From Vibrio maritimus (GTDB lineage Bacteria; Pseudomonadota; Gammaproteobacteria; Enterobacterales; Vibrionaceae), in NCBI GenBank assembly GCA_003263775.1, contig JYJJ01000051.1:186001-250000 (forward strand): a DNA stretch of 64,000 bases, read 5' to 3'. Below, in pieces: positions 46,091 to 55,800 of this stretch. The notes below the pieces were generated by a model. It had not been told where the DNA came from. It made no database searches and saw nothing but the letters and a program-made list of their open reading frames with translations. How positions within the stretch are numbered: position 1 is the first letter of the stretch; each line of letters begins with the position of its first letter. The position numbers were made by a program, and so were the translations under genes.

Positions 46091-46586
46091 TTTTTGCCTC
46101 CGACGTTCACTCCACTCTCGACAGCATCTCTGCTGGAAAAGTTAGTTTCTAAAAAGCGAGCGACTTTGGCTCGAGCTATCTCAACTAGCCTCAAATAACA
46201 TTCTGACACGACTAAACTCTTATAGTTTGTTGTGTTTGTGAGAGATAGGTTATTGTTTGATGTTAGCTCTTCGACTTGTACGTATGGTGTATGTCCTTAT
46301 AAAAAGAAAGGTAGAGTGCCAGCGACCACTACGGTAGCGGGAATGGCGGTCAATGATAATCCAGCATTGGGGAAAGAAGCGGATGCAATAAACGCACAGT
46401 CAGCAGAGTAAACAAGAATACATCAGTAAATAATAGTTTTGACCTAGGGAGACTGTCCTAAATTCTGTGTACCATCGAATCTGCTACAGTTAGAGAAGTG
46501 ACAAGAATGGTTAATGGTGTTTATAATGGGTTGGAAGACAGAGGGAATCGTTATAATTCTATATGTTTTGAAATGGGGATCTAATA
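46091..46586. other. 496-base gap: element right end, small ORF, IS-like end
   Basis: Holds the likely right end of the transposase element (hairpin-forming GCGAGCGACTTTGGCTCGAGC near 46157), a short open frame (46238-46411, listed separately), and near 46447 the segment GGGAGACTGTCCTAAATTC, which resembles the terminal repeat of some IS256-type elements. No complete gene. Looks like an area of repeated insertion and loss. Confidence 0.45.
46238..46411 (+). pseudogene. Short open frame, possible gene remnant
   Basis: 57 codons from GTG 46238 to TAA 46411. The end reads CTYGVCPYKKKGRVPATTTV, then AGMAVNDNPALGKEADAIN, a compositionally normal protein tail that starts abruptly after a stop codon. 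It could be the 3' end of a lost secretion-related gene; I cannot name it. No ribosome site. Confidence 0.3.
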
Positions 46587-47438
46587 GTGTTCGATAAGTG
46601 TTGTTTTTTACTTTTCTTTATTTTCTCGTCGGTATGTTTAGCTGAAGGGTTTTCAATTGATTTGGGGAGTGGTCTACGGGCTTATACTGTAACTCAGGAC
46701 GATGTTAATTATCCTGCAGCACTGTACTTTGAGATAGGAAAGAAGAACTTCAAAGTCGATCAGTACTCATTTGAAGGTAGTGAACCTATTATAAATGGTA
46801 TGTCAAAGATCCAGTTGGGCAGTGATACCTTTGCTTTAGTTCAAGTTCGTTGGTATGTAAGACATCATGATATCAAAGGTAACTTCTACAGTAGTTATAT
46901 ATACCAGTTGAAAGATGAACAGCTAACTCTAAATAAGATAATCAGCGACGATAGAAATTTGAATGGGTTTAGTGGATATCAGTTCGATGGAACTGTGTCT
47001 AAGTACCGTTATGAAACAACTTATGATGTTGTTAATTACTTAAAGTCTGCTTACCCAAAGGGATACAAACTCAATATATGTAAGAAAAATGAGGAGGTTA
47101 CTCTTTCTTGCAGGCTTGAAAATAGTAAAGTTGTTTCTTTGTGCAAGAAGGAAGATTCTTTGACGTATAAGTACGGTATGCCAGGGGAAATTGAGATGAC
47201 ATATCCTTCTGATGAAGAGAGTTTAATTGAAGTTAGTGATTATATCGATAGTGTTAATATTAAAGAGTTTGTATTCAACAGAGAGGGATACAAATACTCT
47301 CTAGAGTATAATATTGGCAAGGAGAATATTAATAATTTCAAAAACGGCTACTATGAACTTAGAGTCAAACATGATGGTAAAGCCGTATTCGCAAGTGATT
47401 GCAGAGAAATGCTTAGTGATGTGTATGTTTCTAATTAA
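46587..47438 (+). CDS. Exported protein, paralogue of the candidate immunity protein
   Basis: 283 residues from GTG 46587. Signal peptide MFDKCCFLLFFIFSSVCLAE. The C-terminal 130 residues match the pattern of the protein at 44434: C-KKNEEVTLSCRLENSKVVSLC...YKYGMPGEIEMTYP and, near the end, YYELRVKHDGKAVFASDC (compare SLRVSKGKNVVFESWC). The first 140 residues are extra and unrecognised (IDLGSGLRAYTVTQDDVNYP, ALVQVRWYVRHH). Reading: a second, larger member of one exported family, kept as an orphan immunity gene or decoy. AT-rich, unlike the purine genes. Confidence 0.65.
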   Translation: MFDKCCFLLFFIFSSVCLAEGFSIDLGSGLRAYTVTQDDVNYPAALYFEIGKKNFKVDQYSFEGSEPIINGMSKIQLGSDTFALVQVRWYVRHHDIKGNFYSSYIYQLKDEQLTLNKIISDDRNLNGFSGYQFDGTVSKYRYETTYDVVNYLKSAYPKGYKLNICKKNEEVTLSCRLENSKVVSLCKKEDSLTYKYGMPGEIEMTYPSDEESLIEVSDYIDSVNIKEFVFNREGYKYSLEYNIGKENINNFKNGYYELRVKHDGKAVFASDCREMLSDVYVSN

Positions 47439-47451
47439 AAAGGCTCATCAA

Positions 47452-47483
47452 AAGATTAAAGGACACACACCAAAAAGTATGAT
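47452..47483 (+). repeat. Fragment of the transposase left end
   Basis: AAAGATTAAAGGACACACAC and following bases to 47483 match the first 30 bases of the repeats at 45009 and 47949, then identity stops. A solo end or old insertion scar, between two exported-protein genes. Confidence 0.65.
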
Positions 47484-47578
47484 CGGATAGAAAAAGACTG
47501 CTTCATATAGAATAGAGCTGGAAGATTAGATTTATGTGTGAAAGTTACTTAAGTTATGGTTTAAAATTAAGGTGAGAT

Positions 47579-47944
47579 ATGTTAGGGAATGTAGTTGCAT
47601 TATTGATTTCGCTTTCTGTTAGTGTCCTGGCACATAGTTCGGAGGCTAATGTTGAACTGAGTCAGTTAGAGCAAATAAATAATAGTTACACTGAACAGTT
47701 TGATGAGGCAATATATACTTTTGAAGAAAGGCTGCAGGAGATACGTTCATCATCTATTGAAGGGAAGAGTGAGTTCAACGAGATGGTGTCTTCATGGGTT
47801 TTTCTTGTAGAGAAAAAGTGTGCCTTTGAGAGTAATGAATCGAAGGGAACAGACGCAGAGTTAGCGACGCTTCTATCTTGTAAGGTTAATGAATATAACG
47901 AGATGAATAAATACTTGTTAGATTCAGTTATTAATATGCCATGA
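47579..47944 (+). CDS. Exported LprI-like (DUF1311) protein
   Basis: 121 residues. Signal peptide MLGNVVALLISLSVSVLAHS. The mature part is helical with two Cys in a pattern like the LprI (DUF1311) lysozyme-inhibitor family: W-V-F-L-V-E-K-K-C-AFESNESKGTDAELATLL, then SCKVNEYNEMNKYLLD. LprI of Mycobacterium inhibits lysozyme; here the neighbour effector has a GH19/lysozyme-like domain, so protection from a muramidase is a reasonable idea. Ribosome site AAGGTGAG. Placed just before a second transposase copy. Confidence 0.6.
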   Translation: MLGNVVALLISLSVSVLAHSSEANVELSQLEQINNSYTEQFDEAIYTFEERLQEIRSSSIEGKSEFNEMVSSWVFLVEKKCAFESNESKGTDAELATLLSCKVNEYNEMNKYLLDSVINMP

Positions 47945-47948
47945 TAGA

Positions 47949-48080
47949 AAAGATTAAAGGACACACACTAAAAAGCATGAAATTAGTATGATTTTGCGCA
48001 AACTGATGACCGAGCGCCATTTTAACTAAAGGTTGCCTGCTAAAGTCTCTACAGGCGAAGGACTGATAGATGACTACCGC
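47949..48080 (+). repeat. Left-end repeat of transposase element, copy 2
   Basis: Near-identical to 45009-45145, with a 6-7 base deletion before GGACTGATAG. Leads into the decayed transposase copy. Confidence 0.8.
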
Positions 48081-48540
48081 CAGAAAGGAACTCCTATCTG
48101 TTGATGCGACATCATATCATCACTGTGTTTCTCGCTGTGTAAGGCGTAGCTATTTATGTGGCAAAGACGCTCAAACAGGAGCGTGTTATGAGCATCGACG
48201 CCGCTGGATTGGGCAAAAAATCTATGCGCTGACCCATGTCTACTGCATCGATATTTGTCCGTACGCCATTATGAGCAATCACTACCATTTAGTGGTCAAC
48301 ATCAACAAGGGACTGGCTGCTGCACTTTCGTAACACGAAGTCGTCGAGCGCTGGGGGAGGGCGCACAAGCTACCAGTGCTGATTCAACGCTGTTTAAAAA
48401 TCAGGTGTTGGGTCAATCAAGATGATAACTGCACAGACCATTCAGGGAGAGACGATCTAAAAGTCAGGCTTTATTGGATGATAAAACACTCGCCGCTGTT
48501 ATGGCCTATGCTATGTGGACTTAAATCCCATCAACTAGGA
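48070..48540 (+). pseudogene. Decayed second copy of the REP-associated transposase
   Basis: Starts at ATG 48070 (MTTARKELLSVDATSYHHCV) and matches the copy at 45155 through the HUH motif, then meets a TAA at 48331 (LSKHD became LS-stop). Beyond it the similarity continues in broken frames, with an internal deletion of about 120 bases near 48415 and loss of the last third. Clearly non-functional. It preserves the ATG lost from the first copy. Confidence 0.85.
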
Positions 48541-48580
48541 CTTTTTAACTCAACAATTTAACCTCTATTAGTTATTACCC

Positions 48581-49593
48581 TTAGGAACGCTCAAGCAATT
48601 CACGCTTCATCCTTTCTGATTGTGCAATGATTTCTTTCCTTTCCAATTCCGTTAGTTCAGCTTTAAAGCCCTTGTTGTTGTCCTCATTGCTCCATTCCAC
48701 AAAATCAATAGGCCGTCCGTTTTTGAGAAGCTCGAAGTGGAGATGAGCTCCGGTTGTGCGGCCTGAGTTACCACTCTTAGCAATTTTTTGCCCGGCCGTG
48801 ACTTGATCGCCAACGGATACAAGTGTTTTAGAGAGGTGTAGATAACGTGATATGTAATTGTCGGTATGACGGATGGAAATATAGTGTCCTGCATATCGAT
48901 CATAGCGTGCAGCGATGACCTCGCCACTGCCTACGCTTACCACGCTGCTGCCGACGGGCAACATGTAGTCAGTACCGTTATGTGGCACAGTACGGCGCGT
49001 GACGGGATGTACTCGTAAAGGATCAAAGTGGGAGCTAATGGGGTAGTTCGAAAAAGTTGGGTTGGTTAATAGTATAGGTATCAAAGGTTCTGCCTTACTA
49101 TTATACATTCGGTTATTTCCATGTACCCAAACCGAAAGCTTTTCCTCTTATCTTGATAAAGGAATCCTTTAAACTTGAGCTTGTCACCATAAGGTGCATT
49201 AACAATAAACTGGCCTCCATCTTCTATAGAGTTAAAGAAATCAAAGTGTTGATTTAAAGCATTAAAAAGAAAGCTAACCTGTTTGCTACTTAAGCCAGAG
49301 TCAAGTGCTGATATGAAAAATGAGCCTTTAACTTTACCAGTAAAAGTGCCGGAAATAGGTGGTGGTGGCATGGGGTAATTTAAGCTGTCTGTAGAGTTAA
49401 TTGTACCAATAAATGGCTTCTGTGTACTCGTGGGCGAAGGTTGATAGCTATTTTTGCTGAAAGTACTCACTAACATTGCGATGAGTGCTAACGACGTGGT
49501 GGTAGCTAATATGTTGAAATATATTGACTTGTCACTGGTTGCGCTGTTGGGGTAGAGCACCTTTGTGAAGTGTTGTAGCTGAGTTAGGAACAT
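48581..49593 (-). CDS. Membrane-anchored M23 metallopeptidase, frame broken once
   Basis: About 337 residues. One N-terminal membrane segment (NILATTTSLALIAMLVSTFS, near 27-46), a linker with PMPPPPISG, an OapA/LysM-like region (GSFFISALDSGLSSKQVSFL), and the M23 domain in the C-terminal half with HNGTDYMLPVGSSVVSVGSG (H and D ligands), SGNSGRTTGAHLHFELLKNG (HxH ligand). So, unlike the effector at 42161, its metal site is complete. The break is at 49119-49128, where one base is missing; repaired it reads through NNRMYNSKAEPLIPIL. It is likely a periplasm-facing DD-endopeptidase involved in cell-wall growth; a link with the T6SS island is only positional. Confidence 0.82.
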
Positions 49594-49878
49594 AACTGAC
49601 TGATGATGCCGCTTGTAGGTAAATTATGATTTTTGTGTATTATGCCTCGCTGAAGTTAGTCTATCAAATATATTTACAATAAATTACCTGTTCATTTTTT
49701 ATCTTTGGTGGTGATATTTATTGGAATGATCTTTAAATTGATTTTAATTGCGGCTTTAAGGGTGTTTGTTATGGTGGTTTTATTAGTTATTATGCCATAA
49801 TGGGTAGTGAATATGCCAGATTGAGAAAATTGATAGACATAATATAATCGCGTGAAAATTTATTTCAATGTGATTTTT

Positions 49879-52800
49879 ATGAATAAGCTCTACCTGGTTC
49901 GAATACTTACATTATTGCTGGTTATTTTTATTTCTTCTTGTGGAGGAGGTGGTGAAGGTACCGATGCGTCACCAAACACAAGAAAAACAGGAAGTATCTA
50001 TGGAGTGGTATTTGATGCCCCTGTGTCTGGTGCCAAGGTCTCTGTGTGGGAGTTTCGAGATGGTAAAGTGGGTCGCAACTCGGTGAGAGTACCACGGACC
50101 AACTGGGTTACTATGAGATAGATGTTACAACCGCGAGTATGCCAGTTTATGTAGAGGCCAGAGGCGGAGCTTATCGTGATCCGATTACTAATCAAGTCAT
50201 TACGGTGAGTAACGGTAAAAGCCTAACAATGAGCAGTGTCGCGAATTTCGCTGAAGGTGCGCGACAGCCTATCATGTTGACACCATTGACACATATGGTC
50301 GCGGGCTTAACGGAATTCGATGTTGCCGCTGGAGTTCCGGTGTCAAACGCTATTAGCGATGCATTACGTCGTTTCAATACCATGTATGGTTTTGACGTTA
50401 ATGAGGTTCGCCCGATTGATATTACACAGGGTGGCCAAAGCAGCTATGCGCAAGACGGCCACAAATATGGTGCATTACTTACCGCTTATTCATCGTACGC
50501 CAGTGACTTGATCAACAAATATCCGACTGAAGAAAGTTTGACCCTGTATACCTCTATGCATCTGTCCGATATTCAATATCGTGATATTCGAGCTGATGGT
50601 GTCTTAGATGGTGAAGAAGTGGACGCAAATGGCGTCGCTAAGAGAATTAACTTTGGCCAAGTGGATATTAACGCGGAGGTGTACACCAATCATCTTTCGC
50701 AACATACTTTGATTGTTGTAAACAACCCTGACCTCAACTTATCTGGGACCTTGGCTGAGGATTATCAGGGGTTTGCTAACCAGATCAACCAACTTGGCAC
50801 GAGTTCCGATATCACTCGTGTTGTTGGGCCGAGAAATATACAACCGATAGATGAGACCCCACCGCAAATTGTCCGCGAAGGAGTAAAAGTCCTAGCGGGT
50901 GCTGATAAGGTCACTTTGGCTGTGTCTGATGATGTTGGTGTGAATGATGTTACCGTTGACTTAGAGCTAGAGACGGCAGACGGCTACATTACCAAACAGT
51001 GCGTTGAGAATGGAGGAGAACCATACTGCTCGCTAGACAAAAACCAGTTTAAATCAGGTAAGCGAGAGACCAAGGTCATTGTAAATATTGATACGACTGA
51101 ATTGGATCGCATCGGGTCTGCAGGACCTGATGGAAGTGCTTATATTTTATCCTCGCAGCTGATTGTGTCAGCCGATGATGTACTCGGTAACGTACACTCA
51201 TACTCACAAGCCGCAAGAATACCTTTTACCTGGGATAACGTCGCTCCGGTCATTACCGTGACATCATCTCCAACCATTAATAACTCTGAAGCAACCTACA
51301 TTCTAACCGGTACGATAGTTGATACTGAAAGTGACATCACCAACGTTGTGATATCTCAGAGCGATGACATACGTGTCGTTGAGTGCTACGTATCTGTTGG
51401 CGAAGAGTGTAGTTTCAATGAAGCGTACGATGCGACCAGTTTTAGTAGTGCAACACGTTTTTTCATTGAGGTGACAGACTCGCATGACAACATCAGCAGA
51501 CTTAACTTTGAGGTTCGAAAGGACAACAATCTTCCTGCTCAAACGTTGAGTTACCCAAATGCCAGTGGCGCACCAATGGCATTCATAAAAATCGATACCA
51601 ATGACAATCGTGGTGAGGTCGAATATTTCGACTACTCACTAAACACCTTTAATGAAAATAATATTGGAACCACCAGTAATCACTTAAAAGTCGACTTCAA
51701 TTATGCGCGCTCTGGTTTACTCGAAGTACATGATGGTATTGATTTTCAAGATTTCAACCAGTCGGCACTCGCGGTACTTCACTCGAACTTTGTACCGTAT
51801 GTAAAACTCGCTGTGCAGGACGAATACGATCCAGACAATGGTATTTTAGGGTCATCGGCAGAAGAGCTAGAAGTGACCGTTAAATACTACGTTAAGTCTC
51901 CAACAGATAATGATTTCCAGTTTGTCGACAAGGTGGAAAGCCATTCGGGGAATAATCAAGCAACACATGCTATTCCTCATGAGAAAATAGAGGTAAACCA
52001 AGAAGGGCGTGTCTCAAAACTTACCTACTACATCCCTTTTGTTAAAGAGCTTTTGAGTACAGAGTACGCGTCAACGCCAGAAAGAAGTCAGCAAAAGCTG
52101 GTCATTACAACGAAAGATCGCTCAGGAAACGTGAGTACACCAAAAACGGTTTACTTTCGAACTACATTTGACCTACCAACCTTTGATATCTTTACGCCGT
52201 TTGCTAACGCCAACGTTGAGCTTAAAGGTTTAAATGCCAGCGGAAAGTTTGATAGTAATCCGGTTTCGACATGTACAACCAAACTGGTAGAGGGCACGTT
52301 AGATGTGGCGACATGTCAGTTGCGAGCTGACTTGGGTAGTTACCGCTTCTTGCAAGTTCAATTGGCCAACCCGGCTTCTGGCAAGTCGTACTACTATCAG
52401 TGGACAAATGACAGTAACCAATATCGTGAGGTCGACTTAAGCCAGTCAAACTTTGGTGCGTATTTCGACTACACCAACACTGGCGATATCTACATTACGG
52501 AGCTGTCTGCCTACCATACAGGTTTGTTTGACTATATATGGAATAACACTTCCAACCACAGCAATAGCGATGCCCAAGCGTATTTGGCTGAAGTGAACTC
52601 CGCACTAGGTAGTGGAGTAACGAACTCCTTCTTTAAGTTCGATCCTATTTTTACTCGATACGCAACGAACGAAGATTTGGCTGTAATACCAGCGTTTCCG
52701 GGTGATGAGTACAAGCACAGATTCTTAGTGGAGTCCCTAGTGGACATGGCGTCAGTGAATGTTGGCTACACTTCAACCAGCTATGCAGCCGCCTTCTATC

Positions 52801-55800
52801 AAGATTTGGTTCACGATGGTAAGGCTAACGGCATTGGAAGTTCTGGTGATATCTTCATTGGTTCAAATCGCATCAGCAATGATACTTACCGAAAAGAGCT
52901 CGCAACGACTTATTACGAGCGCTTGGTTCAGCATTACGGACTTTCGCCCCAGCTTGCACTCAGCTTTGCAGATATCATCGCAACCGCTAACCCGAGTATT
53001 CAAATTGAAGGTACGTCAATTCAGATTTTTGATTCGAAAGGGAGCAGTATTGATATTACGCCCCCGGACATTAGCGTGTTGCCAAATCAAGAACAGAAAT
53101 ATGGCGTGTACTACCAAAACCCGATCACTCAGGAAATTTTTGTTGCAGGCCAAATTGACTTTACCGCTTTCGTTTCTGACCCCTCAGGATTAAGCAGTAA
53201 TCCAGCTCCAGTATTTAGCCCCTTGTGGCGCGCGGCAGGCAGTAACACCTACAGAAACGACATAGTGCTACCTATTGTCGACAGTGGTGACAATTACAAC
53301 AAATCGTACTCATTCAATTTCGATACTCTTTCGTCTTCTTATGAAAACATTGCGGAGTTCGCGCTCGAAATTACGGCTTCTGACACCAAAAACAATGCTT
53401 ACACAGCGGATGAACCGTACTTTACGTCGTTCAAGGTCGATAACGAGTTCCCAAATGTTGTTTATAGGCTGCCAGATGGCCAATCGGAAGACGCGTATAT
53501 AAACGTTACGAGACAAAAAAGCCTCAACTTTGTCATCAAAGATGTAGTAGGTGATGATACAAATAAGCGACAAATTTACTTTGAGCCCAAAGCTCCAGGC
53601 GCTTCGCCAGTTCTGTTTGAAGGCGATAGTGTGTTTGCCATTAATACACCAAGTTCGGAGTTCTCAGATGGTCAGTTAGTCTTACAGCTTTGTTTAACGT
53701 GTGGCGAAACGGCCAATAAACTCGAAGACGGCAAATGGACAGCCTATGTTGTTGCTGAAGACATTCTGGGTAATCGAGTCGACCAGACCATAGAAGGCGC
53801 TCCTGCGTTTACTGTTAATGTAGACTCCACTCCATTTGTTATTGAAGAGGTGATGTCGAGTGCTGTTATTGGCGGCAACAAAACTTGGGATCCAACCGCG
53901 CTCTTCACGCAAGATGATGGTAGCCCGCTGGGTGAAGTTAAAATCATTTATCAACAAGATGGCGCACCAAAAATCGAGCTTAAAGCGTGTGAGGAGAGCA
54001 ACACTGACGCAGCGTGCTTGGTGGGTGAGCAACCACAAGTGATTGTTCAGCTCGTTGCCGACAACATTAAAAATGGCTCGGTGAAACACTACTTTTATGT
54101 CACGGCTATTGATACCGCTATTCCAGCCAATACTAGTAATGAAGGTTGGTTCCAGTTCTCTGTCGACATTGTCGGCCCCGAAATCAAAGTTAGAACACCT
54201 TGGGCGAGTGATATCTCTGGTAACGGTAATGGTAATGTTATCGGTACACAGTTTAGGGTTAACCTGCAATCGGTTCAGGATGTCTCTGGTGTGAAGCGAA
54301 TTGAGGTACTTCAAAAGGATGACAACGACGATCTTAAACTACTCGCCTCTGAAAACTATGGAGAAAACCAGCCTGCTGAAGGCGTGTATTTAAGTGTATA
54401 CAGCGGTGACCATAGTACGATTGAAGCGGGCACAAACGGTCGAGTAACGATGGTTGTTAGAGCGACGGATCAACATGATTTTACAAATAGTACCGAACTC
54501 GCACCGGTTCGTTTTGATAATCAAGGCCCTGAGTTTACGCTCAATCAGTTCAGTCAAGAGTCTTATTACTACGCGTCAGGCGAGGGCTACCCGATGGTGC
54601 TAAATGCTCGTGATTACGATGATACGAGTATTGATGCAATTACCGACGACGGTGTGGATAAAAGCACCATCAGGTACTGGGTGTATAACGGAGCTTCAAG
54701 ACCTTCAGGAGCAGGTAACGTGCCAGAAGGCGATGCAAAGCGGGAAATCCCATTCAAAGCAACACAAGACTCAACGTTAGAAGTCGAAGCAAAGGACATT
54801 CGAGGCAATATCGGCAGCGCCAAATTCCTTGTCAAAGTTGATAATGAAGCTCCAAGTGTGGAAGTCTCAGAAGCTTATTCTGATGATAGCCCTATTGAAG
54901 GTAATGTCAGTGAGAACAAAGACATTAAGTTCTCGGTTGTTGCAACGGATACTAGTGGTATTAAGTCGGTTAATGCTTCCTACACCTACGAAGACAGCCA
55001 AACTCCAACGCCATTACCTGTCACGAAAGTAGAGGGGCAAGAGCTTTGGGTAACATCGTTGACCAAAGAAATGACCAAGTTGGACGGCAGCTACAACGTC
55101 AACTTCGCAGTAGAAGACAACGTGGTTTATCCAACTGCGCGTTTTGCGGAAAACCCGAACACCACCAAAATTGGCAAAACGCTAAAAATACTACGCAAAG
55201 GTGTCAAACTGACGGTAGCGAGTCCTGAGGCCTTCGATACTTACGATTCCTCAAAAACCTTGAAAGTCACGTTTGCCGATCCGCAAACTGAAGTGAAGAT
55301 TACCCAATTAGAATGTTGGATCCGACCTCGTAGTGATGAGGAAGTCCCTCAAGATACAGACCAACCCTACACGATAGTTGAGTCACCACCTTCAAGTGGT
55401 CCATCGTGCATCTTGAAAGGCACGGAGACAATTGAGAGTGGTGCAACATTGATCACTCGTACCACGGCTGAAAACGGTGCAACGGAAGTACAAAAACACT
55501 CGTTTCAATCAATCGATGTCAAAGGCCCAGTGGTTCAGGTTGAGGAAGGCGACAATAGTACCCGGCTCCAATTAACTGAAAGACATGTTAACCGAAGTAC
55601 TGAGGACAATTCGCTGCGACTCGTTCTGCCGCTGTTTATTTCCGATGACCTAGCAGGCGTTGATTACGTGGAGAGTGGAGCAGACGGCAAGCCGGTGCTT
55701 AAAGTCAAGGACAATATCAACTTTAAAAGTGTCCCCGTCGAATGTGAAGATCCAAGTGCCGAAGGTAAACAAGTGACGTGTAACTACCAACCAAATCTAT

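Noticed and set aside
48581..49593. M23 peptidase as a second T6SS effector
   Set aside because: It has a membrane anchor and a full housekeeping-type M23 domain, and lies on the opposite strand with no partner gene.
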